In this document: piece by piece, positions 26,477 to 35,935 of the stretch | Layout: every line of letters begins with the position of its first letter | Position numbering within the stretch: the first letter of the stretch is position 1 | Assembly: GCA_964542915.1 (NCBI GenBank) | Contig: CAZIVP010000001.1 | Coordinates: forward strand, 633,856 to 697,855 | Length of the DNA stretch: 64,000 nt | Reading direction: 5' to 3' | Source: CAZIVP01 sp964542915 | Lineage (GTDB): Bacteria; Calditrichota; Calditrichia; Calditrichales; Calditrichaceae | The notes under the pieces: model-generated | The model's input: only the letters and a program-made list of their open reading frames with translations | Database searches by the model: none | What the model was told of the DNA's origin: nothing | Program-made: the position numbers and the translations under genes

Positions 26477-27820
26477 ATGACAAAAAGAGTTAAAGATAAA
26501 AAAATTACGGTGTTGGGAGCGGCCCGCAGCGGCCTGGCGGCGGCGCGTTTACTTAAAAAGCAGGGAGCGCGTGTTTTCGTTAGCGATTATGCGGAAGAAT
26601 CAAGCATGCCAGCGGCCAGGCAACAGCTTATAGAAGACCATATCGCTTACGAATTTGGGCAGCATAGCGAAAAAGCTTACAAAGCGGATATGGTGGTTCT
26701 CAGTCCGGGCATACCGGCGCGCTCTCCGGTCGTCCAGTCCTTTATTACAAAAGGTATTCCCGTTTATTCCGAAGTGGAAGTGGCTTCCTGGTTTTGCCGT
26801 GCTCCGATTATTGCCGTTACCGGTTCCAACGGAAAAACGACTACAACCACGCTGCTGGGTAAAATGTTAGATACCGTCTATTCGGATGCGATTGTCGCCG
26901 GAAATATCGGGCGCGCCTTCTCGGAATATGTTGACGCAAGCCATGAAAAAACATGGGCCGCCCTGGAAGTCTCCAGTTTTCAACTGGAAACCATTGACAA
27001 ATTCCATCCCAGAGTGGCGGTGGTTTTGAATTTTGCTCCCAATCATCTTAACCGCTACGAAAGTTATAAGGATTATATTCGGGCCAAATGGCGCGTAACT
27101 AAAAATTTAAGGCCTTCCGACTTGCTGGTTTACAATTATGCGGATGAGATGGTGCGCGCCTACGCGGGCAGATGCGACGCCCGGCTGCGTTCCTTTGATA
27201 TCGAGGGCCGCGAAATGGCCGAAGCCTTCTATCGCAATGACGGACTTTACCTCAACGGACAGCGCGTGATCGACGCCGCGAGTATGCCTTTAAAAGGCAT
27301 ACACAATTATATGAACGCCATGGCCGCCATGTTAGCCGCCGAGCAGGCGGCGGTATCGGTTGTTCAGATGCAAAGTGTATTGCAGTCGTTTAAAGGCGTG
27401 GAGCACCGCCTGGAATTTGTACGAAATCTTAATAATATAAAATTCATAAATGATTCCAAAGCGACCACAATCGAATCGCTTTCCTTTGCGCTCCGTAGTT
27501 TTGAAGAACCGGTTGTGCTCATCGCCGGCGGAAAAGACAAGGGTAGCGACTTTAAGCGCCTGAATGCATTGATCGAAGAACGGGTTCGTTCCGTCATTTT
27601 GATCGGCGATGCAAGTGAAAAAATGGCTGCAACCTGGAAGGGAATAAAACCCATTTACAAAAAATCATCGTTGCAGAAAGCTGTGGAAAAAGCGTTGAGT
27701 TGCGCCAAAAGCGGAGATGTGGTCTTGCTGTCGCCGGCATGCGCCAGCTTTGATATGTTCAAAGATTTTGAAGAACGCGGACGCAGTTTTAAAACCATAG
27801 TTAACAATTTGAAGAGTTGA
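26477..27820 (+). CDS. murD: UDP-MurNAc-L-alanine:D-glutamate ligase MurD
   Basis: Adds D-glutamate to UDP-MurNAc-L-Ala. 447 residues with an N-terminal Rossmann domain (VLGAARSGLAAARLL), the ATP loop GSNGKTTTT and the MurD C-terminal domain ending in LLSPACASFDMFKDFEERG. No Shine-Dalgarno sequence is visible before ATG 26477; the 18-base gap from mraY is filled by a small AT-rich inverted repeat (AAACAAC/GTTGTTT, 26458-26474). Translation may depend on coupling. Confidence 0.95.
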   Translation: MTKRVKDKKITVLGAARSGLAAARLLKKQGARVFVSDYAEESSMPAARQQLIEDHIAYEFGQHSEKAYKADMVVLSPGIPARSPVVQSFITKGIPVYSEVEVASWFCRAPIIAVTGSNGKTTTTTLLGKMLDTVYSDAIVAGNIGRAFSEYVDASHEKTWAALEVSSFQLETIDKFHPRVAVVLNFAPNHLNRYESYKDYIRAKWRVTKNLRPSDLLVYNYADEMVRAYAGRCDARLRSFDIEGREMAEAFYRNDGLYLNGQRVIDAASMPLKGIHNYMNAMAAMLAAEQAAVSVVQMQSVLQSFKGVEHRLEFVRNLNNIKFINDSKATTIESLSFALRSFEEPVVLIAGGKDKGSDFKRLNALIEERVRSVILIGDASEKMAATWKGIKPIYKKSSLQKAVEKALSCAKSGDVVLLSPACASFDMFKDFEERGRSFKTIVNNLKS

Positions 27821-27828
27821 GCGGATTT

Positions 27829-28998
27829 ATGAAATCAGGACGCGTGGATATTTGGATTGCAGCTCTGGTCACTATCTTGCTGATGGTCGGTTTTTTTATG
27901 GTGTTTAGCGCCAGTTCCATGTTGGCAAATAGCCGCCACGGTTCGCTAACCTATTATTTTTTTAAACAATTGATATGGGGCATTCTGGCGGTCTCGGCGA
28001 TGATCGGTTTCTCCAAATTGGATTATCGTAAATTGCTTGGGCATAAGGTGCCCCTCTTCGGTGTGATGGTTTCGATCGCTCTGTTATTGGGGTTATATGC
28101 ATTTGGAATCACGCGAAACGGAGCTACGCGGTGGTATGGGGTTTTTGGCGTCTATTTTCAACCTTCGGAATTTACCAGGCTTGCATTGATAATCTACTTT
28201 GCTTATTTCCTGGCCAGCCGAGGAGAAAACCGTTTAAACAAAATACAAGAAGGCCTTTTGCCTCTGATGATTATATTTGTGGTCAATATATTATTGATCA
28301 TGTTTCAACCCGATTTAAGTACGGCGCTGATGATCGTTTTGATATGCGGCTCTCTTTTGTTTGTAAGTCCCGTTAAATTAAAATATATGGCGGCGATGGC
28401 GATGTTTCTTCTGCCTGCGGCCGTATTCGTGATGACAACCCGCTCCTATCCGCAAGATCGCATTAATGCCTGGTACCATGCATTTGAAAATCCTCTGAGC
28501 GCGAGTTATCAGATACGTCAATCGTTGATCGGTTTAGGCCGCGGCGGACTGTTCGGCCAGGGGATCGGCCAGAGTAAACAAAAACTCTTTTTTCTGCCGG
28601 ATTCCCATACCGATTTCATATTTTCAATCATTGGTGAAGAAGCGGGATTCATAGGTACAACCCTCGTGTTGTCGATTTTTCTGATCATTCTTTACCGCGG
28701 CGTCAAAATCGCTTCGAATGCGGATGATGTTTTCGGAAGATATCTCGCCGTGGGGATTACCTTGAGTCTTGTTTATTATGCATTTATTAACGTTGCTGTT
28801 GTTACCATGCTTTTACCGGCGACAGGTTTACCGATGCCTTTTGTGAGCTACGGCGGCTCGCATTTATTATTCATGGGCATAGCGGTGGGAATATTATTGA
28901 ATATTTCCAGACAGAACAACGCAGAAACGGGTGGCGGATGGCAAGAAGACCGGCAGCGTCGAAGGGCTTTGTCTCAATTAACATTGAGCTCGGATTGA
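27829..28998 (+). CDS. ftsW: Septal SEDS glycosyltransferase FtsW
   Basis: Polytopic SEDS protein that polymerises lipid II at the septum with FtsI. 389 residues, about ten helices. Marks: FMVFSASSML in the first helix, YFQPSEFTRLALIIYFA, and GLPMPFVSYGGSHLL near the end. I chose ATG 27829, with GAGCGG upstream, over a TTG that overlaps the murD stop. A second SEDS gene (rodA) lies at 36-37 kb; this copy is assigned to division by its place in the dcw operon. Confidence 0.94.
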   Translation: MKSGRVDIWIAALVTILLMVGFFMVFSASSMLANSRHGSLTYYFFKQLIWGILAVSAMIGFSKLDYRKLLGHKVPLFGVMVSIALLLGLYAFGITRNGATRWYGVFGVYFQPSEFTRLALIIYFAYFLASRGENRLNKIQEGLLPLMIIFVVNILLIMFQPDLSTALMIVLICGSLLFVSPVKLKYMAAMAMFLLPAAVFVMTTRSYPQDRINAWYHAFENPLSASYQIRQSLIGLGRGGLFGQGIGQSKQKLFFLPDSHTDFIFSIIGEEAGFIGTTLVLSIFLIILYRGVKIASNADDVFGRYLAVGITLSLVYYAFINVAVVTMLLPATGLPMPFVSYGGSHLLFMGIAVGILLNISRQNNAETGGGWQEDRQRRRALSQLTLSSD

Positions 28999-28999
28999 T

Positions 29000-30157
29000 A
29001 TGAAGGAAAGTAAATTAAACATTATTTTCGCGGGCGGAGGGACCGGCGGACACGTTTTCCCGGCTCTGAATTTAGCACAGGCCATGGAAAGACGCTGGCC
29101 AATCAATGTCATGTTTTTTGGCACGAAACGCGGTCTGGAAAGCAGGTTGGCGCCAAAGGCCGGTTACACGTTGACCTATTTGCCGGTAGCAGGTTTCCAC
29201 CGCCGATTCACTATAAAGAATGTGTTATTTCCGTTCAAATTGATTGTAAGCCTCTGGATATGCCGGCGGGCGATCCGGCAAATGCAACCGCAACTGGTTG
29301 TAGGTACCGGCGGTTATGTAATGGGGCCCGTTCTAAAGACAGCGGCGGCGAAAGGCATACCCATGGTGATACAGGAGCAGAACAGCTATCCGGGCGTTAC
29401 CACACGATTACTCGCCAAATCGGCGGCGGTTGTGTTTGTGGCCTTCGAAGAAGCCAAAAACTATTTACCTGAAAACAGCCGTGTGGTAACCGCTGGCAAT
29501 CCTGTCAAAATCGAAAACGTTCGGGATGACCGCGAAGCGCTTTACGCCTTCTTCGGGTTGGATGCTTCCATGCGTACCATTCTCGTTTTCGGCGGTAGTC
29601 AGGGCGCAGAAAATATCAACCGGGCAATCTGGCGTATGTTAAGCACGCAGGGTTTACCCGACGGCTATCAGATGTTGTGGCAAACAGGAACGAAGCGCAT
29701 CGATCATTACCGTCAAAAATTGCGCGAACAGCCGCAACCACATGTGCATGTTACGCCGTTTATCGATGCCATGCCCAAGGCTTATAAACTGGCCGAATTT
29801 GCTGTTTGCAGAGCTGGTGCTATGACCATATCAGAATTGATGGCGACGGGTTTACCGGCCGTTTTTGTGCCGCTGCCAACCGCGGCCGCGAATCATCAAT
29901 TCCGTAATGCGGAAACGGTTGCACAAAAGGGAGGAGCGCTGGTAGTAAAAGATGATGACCGTCTCGAAGAAAACTTAGCGGCATCCGTATTTGAGCTTGC
30001 GTCTCAGCCCCAAAAAATCAGTCGCATGGCGGAACGAATCCAGGCGATGTATAGGGGCGACGCCGTAAAAAAGATATTGGATACCATTGAAGAATTGCCG
30101 GAGTTGCGCGATTGGTTCCGGCAATGGCAGAGAGAAGCGCCTAAAGAAAGGGTATGA
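29000..30157 (+). CDS. murG: UDP-GlcNAc:lipid I GlcNAc transferase MurG
   Basis: Peripheral GT-B enzyme that makes lipid II. 385 residues. The N-terminal glycine loop FAGGGTGGHVFPAL, a second loop FGGSQGAENIN, and the donor-binding region CRAGAMTISELMATG followed by PLPTAAANHQFRNAE are all present. The start lies one base after the ftsW stop, and the end overlaps murC as ATGA. Confidence 0.96.
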   Translation: MKESKLNIIFAGGGTGGHVFPALNLAQAMERRWPINVMFFGTKRGLESRLAPKAGYTLTYLPVAGFHRRFTIKNVLFPFKLIVSLWICRRAIRQMQPQLVVGTGGYVMGPVLKTAAAKGIPMVIQEQNSYPGVTTRLLAKSAAVVFVAFEEAKNYLPENSRVVTAGNPVKIENVRDDREALYAFFGLDASMRTILVFGGSQGAENINRAIWRMLSTQGLPDGYQMLWQTGTKRIDHYRQKLREQPQPHVHVTPFIDAMPKAYKLAEFAVCRAGAMTISELMATGLPAVFVPLPTAAANHQFRNAETVAQKGGALVVKDDDRLEENLAASVFELASQPQKISRMAERIQAMYRGDAVKKILDTIEELPELRDWFRQWQREAPKERV

Positions 30158-31542
30158 TGACAGGCTATTTTCCCAAAAAACGCTTTCATTTTGTCGGCAT
30201 CGGCGGCGTCGGTATGAGCGGCATCGCTGAAATTCTGCTCAATGAAGGGCATGATGTGAGCGGTTCGGATCGCCAGGCGTCCGAAATCACCGATTATCTG
30301 GAATCGTGCGGGGCGACGATCCACATCGGACACAAAGCGGAATATGTTCAGGCGGTCGATTATCTGGTTTACAGCAGCGCGATTGATCACGATAACCCCG
30401 AATTGACAACGGCCCGCAGGCTGGGCATCCCGGCGGTGCGCCGCGCTGAAATGCTGGCTCAGATCGTCAACAGACGTTTTAACCTGGCTGTGGCCGGAAC
30501 CCATGGTAAAACCACAACGTCGGCCTTGCTGAGCCACATTCTCATAGAAGCCGGCATTGATCCTACGGTGATTGTGGGCGGTAAACTCCAGAATTTAAAG
30601 ACCAACGCCCGCCTTGGCGGAAGTAACTATGTTGTAACGGAAGCAGACGAATACGACCGTTCCTTTCTCACGCTCTTTCCGCGCTTGGCGATTGTTACTT
30701 CGCTCGACGCCGACCATCTCGATATATATAAGGATATGGACGACATCAGGCAGACCTTTTTACAGTTTATGAATCAGACGCCTTACGATGGTTTGGTAAT
30801 CGGAAACGGAGATGATCCGCAACTACGGTCTCTTTTGAAAGGAGTGCATTCGACGGTGATAACGTACGGCTTGGCGCAAGACATGGATGTTTATGCAACC
30901 GATATCACCATCTTGTCTTCTGCGACGGAGTTCCGGGTGCATGAAATGGGCCGGGATTTGGGAAAGGTCCGCATACAATTACCGGGCATTCACAATGTTA
31001 AGAATGCACTGGCTGCGTTTGCAGCGGCCCGCGCCATTGGCGTAAGCGTTGACGATATTCGCCGGGCCTTGCCCTCGTTCGATGGCGTCGGCCGACGTTT
31101 TGAAATTCGATATCGCTCCGGTCAAACGACGGTGGTGGATGATTACGCTCATCATCCCGCGGAGATCGAAGCTGTTCTGAATGCGGCTAAGCAAAATACG
31201 GCCGGAAACGTGACGGCGGTATTTCAGCCTCATCTCTATTCCCGAACCAGAGATTTTTTTGGGGAATTTGCACGGGCGCTTTCATCGGCGGAACTGGTCG
31301 TTGTGAGCGGCATATACCCCGCCCGGGAAAAACCGATCAATGGCGTAAGCGGTGAAATGATCGTGCGGGAGCTTTGCAATGCCGGACACAAAAATGCGTT
31401 TTATGTGGAAGATAAGATGGAAATCCCGGAATTTTTGATGTCGCGGATTGAGCCGGGAGACTGGATCATTGCCATGGGCGCCGGCGATATCTGGCAGATG
31501 CTCGATGATCTGATCGAAGGATTGAAACGGAGAAACGATTGA
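30154..31542 (+). CDS. murC: UDP-MurNAc:L-alanine ligase MurC
   Basis: Adds the first amino acid to UDP-MurNAc. 462 residues with GVGGVGMSGIAEILL at the N-terminus, the ATP loop GTHGKTTTSALL, DEYDRSFL and a C-terminal VDDYAHHPAEI. ATG 30154 overlaps the murG stop; a second ATG at 30157 is better spaced from AAAGG, so the true start may be one codon later. murB and ddl, which often follow murC, are missing here. Confidence 0.96.
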   Translation: MMTGYFPKKRFHFVGIGGVGMSGIAEILLNEGHDVSGSDRQASEITDYLESCGATIHIGHKAEYVQAVDYLVYSSAIDHDNPELTTARRLGIPAVRRAEMLAQIVNRRFNLAVAGTHGKTTTSALLSHILIEAGIDPTVIVGGKLQNLKTNARLGGSNYVVTEADEYDRSFLTLFPRLAIVTSLDADHLDIYKDMDDIRQTFLQFMNQTPYDGLVIGNGDDPQLRSLLKGVHSTVITYGLAQDMDVYATDITILSSATEFRVHEMGRDLGKVRIQLPGIHNVKNALAAFAAARAIGVSVDDIRRALPSFDGVGRRFEIRYRSGQTTVVDDYAHHPAEIEAVLNAAKQNTAGNVTAVFQPHLYSRTRDFFGEFARALSSAELVVVSGIYPAREKPINGVSGEMIVRELCNAGHKNAFYVEDKMEIPEFLMSRIEPGDWIIAMGAGDIWQMLDDLIEGLKRRND

Positions 31543-32315
31543 TGGCCCGTAAACGAAACAAACATGGCTTCAGAAACGCGGTGGTATTCTTCCTGATCAT
31601 AGCAATACTCACGCTGCTCGCTTATAGTTATCGCTGGATTCATGATTATTTGCAGGAACGAATGGCTACCTTCGAGCTTGAGAACATCGAAATAAGAGGT
31701 AACCACATCCTGAGTCGCGGGCAGGTGTTAGCTCTTTGCGGCGTTAACGGGAGTGAAAAACTGTTAAAGGTAAAACCGGTTGATCTGGTCCAGCGATTGA
31801 AATCTTCTAAATATGTGAAAGCCGCTGCTGTGGTACGCAGTCTTCCGGCCACGCTTCGGATTTCGCTGGTTGAACGAAAACCCATTGCCTTTATTTACGG
31901 CAGAGGCTTGAACTTGATCGATAATGAGGGTGTACTGTTGCCGGTTCCCAAAAGCAATCAGCGCTGGAATCTACCCTTTATCTCGGGCGTGGATTTGCCT
32001 CTGGGTAAGCTGGGAGAACGAACCGTATCCCAAAAAGCCATACGCGGCGTAAAGGTGTTGAGGTATCTGGACATCCTGGATACGGCGTTAAATGAATTGA
32101 TTTCAGAAATCGATTTCAGCCATGATAAATATTACCGCTTGATTCTGGTTGGAGGCGGCGCTGAAGTGCGTATTAAAAAACGCAACTATCAGCAAGACTT
32201 GTTTATACTATCGAAATACGCCGAACAATACCTGAATTGGGATGAGCTGGACGAAATCGAATATGTTGACGTTCGCTTCGATGATCAGTTGATCGTGAGG
32301 CGTACGAATAGTTAA
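31542..32315 (+). CDS. ftsQ: Cell division protein FtsQ/DivIB
   Basis: Bitopic divisome protein of 257 residues: basic N-terminus (MARKRNKHG), one membrane helix at about 12-28, a POTRA domain beginning FELENIEIRGNHILS, and the FtsQ beta domain with RISLVERKPIAFIYG and LIDNEGVLLPV. It bridges early and late division proteins. ATG 31542 shares its first base with the murC TGA, with GGAG upstream. Confidence 0.92.
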   Translation: MARKRNKHGFRNAVVFFLIIAILTLLAYSYRWIHDYLQERMATFELENIEIRGNHILSRGQVLALCGVNGSEKLLKVKPVDLVQRLKSSKYVKAAAVVRSLPATLRISLVERKPIAFIYGRGLNLIDNEGVLLPVPKSNQRWNLPFISGVDLPLGKLGERTVSQKAIRGVKVLRYLDILDTALNELISEIDFSHDKYYRLILVGGGAEVRIKKRNYQQDLFILSKYAEQYLNWDELDEIEYVDVRFDDQLIVRRTNS

Positions 32316-32344
32316 CCATAAACACGTGTAAAGGGGTTGGCCCA

Positions 32345-33580
32345 ATGCAAGCGGATGACATTATTGCAGGATTGGATATTGGCACCACAAAAATCGCCGC
32401 CGTTATCGGCAAAAAGGATGAAAACGGCAAGCTAAATATTCTAGGCGTCGGTACGCATCCCTCGAACGGTTTGAGGCGCGGGGTGGTTATCAATATCCGG
32501 CAAACAATGCAATCCATTCAAAAAGCTGTGGCAAAGGCTGAGTTGTTGAGCGGACACAAAGTAAAAAAAGTTATTGCCGGCATCGCCGGCGATCATATCC
32601 GTTCCATCGATAGCAAAGGCGTTATTGCCGTGGGTGGCAGGGATAAGATCATTACGGAAAAGGATAAAAAACGCGTTATCGAGGCTGCCCAGGCAATTGC
32701 TTTGCCCATGGATCGGGAACTGCTTCATGTTCTGGTTAAAGAGTATATCGTGGACGATCAGGATGGTATTAAAGATCCTGTGGGTATCGCAGGCACCCGA
32801 CTGGAAGCGGAAGTACACATTGTAACGGCGGCGGCTGCTTCGGCGCAAAATATCGTTAGTTGTATCGAAGAGGCCGGTTATGAAGTGGAAGACATTGTTC
32901 TGGAGCCGTACGCTTCGAGTTTATCCGTTTTGAATGACGACGAACGCGATCTGGGCGTTTGTATCATCGATATCGGCGGCGGAACAACGGATGTGGCTAT
33001 GTTTTACGACGGCAGTATTCAGTTTACGACCGTGCTCGGTTTGGGCGGGCAGCATGTCACAAAGGATTTGTCGCAGGGTTTACGAACGCCCATGGATCAG
33101 GCGGAGGAAATAAAAAAGCGTCACGGTATTTCACTGGAATCTCTGTTGGAAGAAGAGGAACTTATTAAGGTCCAGGGCGTCGGCGGTCGTGCGCCGCGCG
33201 AGATTTCGCGTAACGTCATTGCGGCAATAATACAGCCCCGGATGGAAGAAATGTTCAGTCTGGCGCTGCAAGAGATGGAAAAATCCAATGTTCTGGATAC
33301 GATGGGTGCCGGTGTGGTCTTAACGGGCGGCGCTTCTCTCTTACAGGGCAGCGATCAACTGGCTGAACAAGTACTCGGTATGCCTGTACAAATCGGTATC
33401 CCGAAGGTGGACGCCGGTCTTGTTGAGACCGTACGCAATCCCATTTTCGCCACGGGCGTGGGCCTGATCTATTATCCCTATACCAATAGCGGTAACGGAT
33501 TAGGAAATAAGAAAACCCCGGGAACTATCCGGGCACGTTTGGAAGATATTTTTTACAATTTGTTCGGTTTGTTTTCATGA
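32345..33580 (+). CDS. ftsA: Cell division protein FtsA
   Basis: Actin-like ATPase that tethers FtsZ to the inner membrane. 411 residues with GLDIGTTKIAAVIG (phosphate 1), the SHS2 insert region of subdomain 1C, DIGGGTTDVAMF (phosphate 2) and VLTGGASLLQG (adenosine motif). The C-terminus (RARLEDIFYNLFGLFS) is an amphipathic helix suited to membrane binding. AAGGGG sits eight bases before ATG 32345. Confidence 0.95.
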   Translation: MQADDIIAGLDIGTTKIAAVIGKKDENGKLNILGVGTHPSNGLRRGVVINIRQTMQSIQKAVAKAELLSGHKVKKVIAGIAGDHIRSIDSKGVIAVGGRDKIITEKDKKRVIEAAQAIALPMDRELLHVLVKEYIVDDQDGIKDPVGIAGTRLEAEVHIVTAAAASAQNIVSCIEEAGYEVEDIVLEPYASSLSVLNDDERDLGVCIIDIGGGTTDVAMFYDGSIQFTTVLGLGGQHVTKDLSQGLRTPMDQAEEIKKRHGISLESLLEEEELIKVQGVGGRAPREISRNVIAAIIQPRMEEMFSLALQEMEKSNVLDTMGAGVVLTGGASLLQGSDQLAEQVLGMPVQIGIPKVDAGLVETVRNPIFATGVGLIYYPYTNSGNGLGNKKTPGTIRARLEDIFYNLFGLFS

Positions 33581-33716
33581 AGTAACGATCATTCCAGAAT
33601 GGGAAGTACAAACACGTATGCAAAACAGCAATCGTTTAATGCGCATAATTTCCGAATCGATTTAAGCCGTGGTTGCATGCGGTTGAGTTTTGAATTATAC
33701 AAAACGGGAGAATGTT

Positions 33717-34910
33717 ATGATACAGTTTGACGCAAGTTCTGAACAGTCTGCCAAGCTGAAAGTGGTAGGTGTTGGCGGCGCAGGCGGCAATGCCATTAAC
33801 GGTATGATCGACGCCGGCCTCTCCGGCGTTGAATTTGTCGCTATTAATACCGATGCCCAGGATTTGGAGAAGAACAAGGCTTCCAATCGCATCCAAATTG
33901 GCAAGAACCTTACCAAGGGTCTTGGCGCAGGCGCCAATCCCGATACGGGTCTGCGCGCCATCGAGGAAGATAAGGAGATGGTTATCGAGGCGCTGAACGG
34001 AGCGGATATGGTTTTCGTGACCTGCGGTATGGGCGGCGGAACCGGCACGGGCGCCGCTCCCATTGTTGCCGAAATTGCGAAAGACCTGGGTGCTTTGACG
34101 GTGGTGATAACGACCCTGCCGTTTTCGTTCGAGGGCCATATCCGCAAAGGGAACGCTAAGAAAGGCGTCGAAGCGATTCGGGATCGGGTCGATACTATGC
34201 TCGTTATCCCGAATGATCGTATTTTTTCGATTATCGAACGCAATACGCCGGTGATGTCGGCGTTTAAAGTAGTGGATTCCATTCTACTTGAAGCCACGCG
34301 CAGTATTTCGGATTTGATCAGCGTGCACGGCTATATCAATCTTGATTTTGCCGATATACGTACCATTATGGCTGGTATGGGCGATGCTTTAATGGGCACC
34401 GGCGTCGGCGTCGGCGAAAACCGGGCCGTTACCGCAGCCGAACAGGCCATAAACAGTCCGCTTCTGGACGGCGCAGATATCAGCGGCGCCCGCGGTGTTT
34501 TAATTAATATAACCGGCGGCACAACGCTCTCCATGCATGAAGTAGGCGATGCTTCTTCTCTCGTTCAAAAAGCCGTGGGCGACGAGGCGAATGTTATATT
34601 CGGTATGGTGATCGACGAGGATTTATCGGAAGAGGTTCGGGTAACGGTTATTGCCACGGGCTTCAATAAAGAGGCCAAGCAAGCAGACGAGCTGAAAAAA
34701 CCCAAAACCGTGCAGCGCAAAGGGGAATACGGTGCAGCGGATTTCAGCGAACTGGATAAGCCCACCTATAAACGCGAAAAGAAAAAAGTAGATCAGAAAT
34801 ATCCCGGCAGCGAGAGTAAGAAAAATGTATTTTCAATGCCGGAGCCAAAAGAATCGGATGACATGGATGAACTGGATATTCCGACTTTTCTCAGAAAGCA
34901 GCTTGATTAA
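33717..34910 (+). CDS. ftsZ: Cell division GTPase FtsZ
   Basis: Tubulin-like GTPase that forms the Z ring. 397 residues: VVGVGGAGGNAI, the tubulin signature GMGGGTGTGAAPI, the T7-loop NLDFADIRTIM, a charged linker and the C-terminal peptide DIPTFLRKQLD that binds FtsA. ATG 33717 is chosen because CGGGAG lies directly upstream; an earlier TTG at 33690 lies before that site. It is the last gene of the dcw operon and is closed by a strong terminator. Confidence 0.97.
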   Translation: MIQFDASSEQSAKLKVVGVGGAGGNAINGMIDAGLSGVEFVAINTDAQDLEKNKASNRIQIGKNLTKGLGAGANPDTGLRAIEEDKEMVIEALNGADMVFVTCGMGGGTGTGAAPIVAEIAKDLGALTVVITTLPFSFEGHIRKGNAKKGVEAIRDRVDTMLVIPNDRIFSIIERNTPVMSAFKVVDSILLEATRSISDLISVHGYINLDFADIRTIMAGMGDALMGTGVGVGENRAVTAAEQAINSPLLDGADISGARGVLINITGGTTLSMHEVGDASSLVQKAVGDEANVIFGMVIDEDLSEEVRVTVIATGFNKEAKQADELKKPKTVQRKGEYGAADFSELDKPTYKREKKKVDQKYPGSESKKNVFSMPEPKESDDMDELDIPTFLRKQLD

Positions 34911-34952
34911 AGGGAAGTGTCAAACATAGTGGCGTCGTGATGGGCGCATACA

Positions 34953-34996
34953 CAGGAGGAACGTTGCTCTCCCGTTTCGTTCCTCCTGTTTTTTTT
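34953..34996 (+). terminator. Rho-independent terminator of the dcw operon
   Basis: Perfect 11-base-pair stem (CAGGAGGAACG at 34953-34963 with its complement at 34978-34988), a 14-base loop and eight T residues (34989-34996). The T run exists only on the + strand, so it serves ftsZ and not the convergent gene. Confidence 0.93.
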
Positions 34997-35008
34997 AATA
35001 AGCGACGC

Positions 35009-35833
35009 TTAAAATTGCGCCAGTATGGGGTCGATCCGGTTAATATACTCGCTCTCAGGGTAATCGGCTCTTAAACGATCAAATTCTTCAATTGCTTTTT
35101 GCCGTTCTCCCTTGCGCAGATAGCACAGCCCCAATTTAAATTGCGCATCATCTTTTTTATTGGAATTGGTGAATGTGAATACTTTTTCAAAATCCAGAAT
35201 GGCTGCGTCGTATTGGTCCATCATGTAATGGCACTCGCCTACCCAATACTGAGCGTTATCGGAAAGTTTATGGGAAGCGCTACTGGAGAGGAGCGATTGG
35301 AAAGCTTCGATTGCGCTTTCGTAATTGCGAGATTCGAATAGTTGGCGGCCTTCGTTGTACCTCTGTTCATATTCAGAGCCGGAAACCTCGCCAAAGCCGC
35401 CGGCAAACGATGTTTGGCCGGAGGATTGTTTCGGCTGCCTTGCCAGCTCCTGAATTTCAGACTCTTTCTGGTTGAGCTGCGATCTCAGGCGTTGAATCTC
35501 TTCATTTTTACGATCCAATTGGCTTTGGAGATTATCAATCTTATTTTTGTATTCACGTTCCTTTGCCGGCGTTAAGGAAGCATCATCATCCTGTTGCCGG
35601 TCCATTTCGCTGTCGAGAAGATTGAGCTTTTCACCGCTTTCCTGTTTGGAGGTTTGCTCGCCCTGCTGCTCTTCTGACTTTATCCCCAGCAAAGCTTCAA
35701 TATCTTCCAAATCTTCGTCCTGTCCGCTTGTCTGTTCCGATTCGCCGCCGCCTTTCGTTCCGGCGCACCCGAATAATAAAAGGCCGCTGATCAATGAAAC
35801 AGTGATAAGCTTCAGTAAGGAATTACTTTTCAT
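35009..35833 (-). CDS. CpoB/YbgF-like TPR lipoprotein
   Basis: 274 residues. A signal peptide ends in a lipobox (LLLFGC), so it should be an outer- or inner-membrane lipoprotein. A long polar coiled-coil segment (about residues 85-135) is followed by tetratricopeptide repeats (YNEGRQLFESRNYESAIEAF, then QYWVGECHYMMDQYDAAILDF and FKLGLCYLRKGERQKAIEEF). This is the build of YbgF/CpoB, which in E. coli links peptidoglycan synthesis to outer-membrane constriction. tolQRAB-pal are not adjacent. AGGGAGGAG precedes ATG 35833, and a good promoter lies just upstream. BamD-like TPR lipoproteins are the alternative. Confidence 0.8.
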   Translation of the reverse strand: MKSNSLLKLITVSLISGLLLFGCAGTKGGGESEQTSGQDEDLEDIEALLGIKSEEQQGEQTSKQESGEKLNLLDSEMDRQQDDDASLTPAKEREYKNKIDNLQSQLDRKNEEIQRLRSQLNQKESEIQELARQPKQSSGQTSFAGGFGEVSGSEYEQRYNEGRQLFESRNYESAIEAFQSLLSSSASHKLSDNAQYWVGECHYMMDQYDAAILDFEKVFTFTNSNKKDDAQFKLGLCYLRKGERQKAIEEFDRLRADYPESEYINRIDPILAQF

Positions 35834-35874
35834 ATCGCTCCTCCCTAAATGGCTATCCAGAAATACCTGGGAAA

Positions 35875-35903
35875 AATATATTAACGATTGGCGAATATGT
35901 CAA
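35875..35903 (-). promoter_or_regulatory. Promoter candidate of the CpoB-like gene
   Basis: On the - strand, a perfect TTGACA (35898-35903), a 17-base spacer and TATATT (35875-35880), about 40 bases before the start codon. It suggests this gene is transcribed separately from the mre-rodA operon upstream. Confidence 0.6.
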
Positions 35904-35935
35904 TTAAATTATTAATTTTTTAGATATTTACAGCG

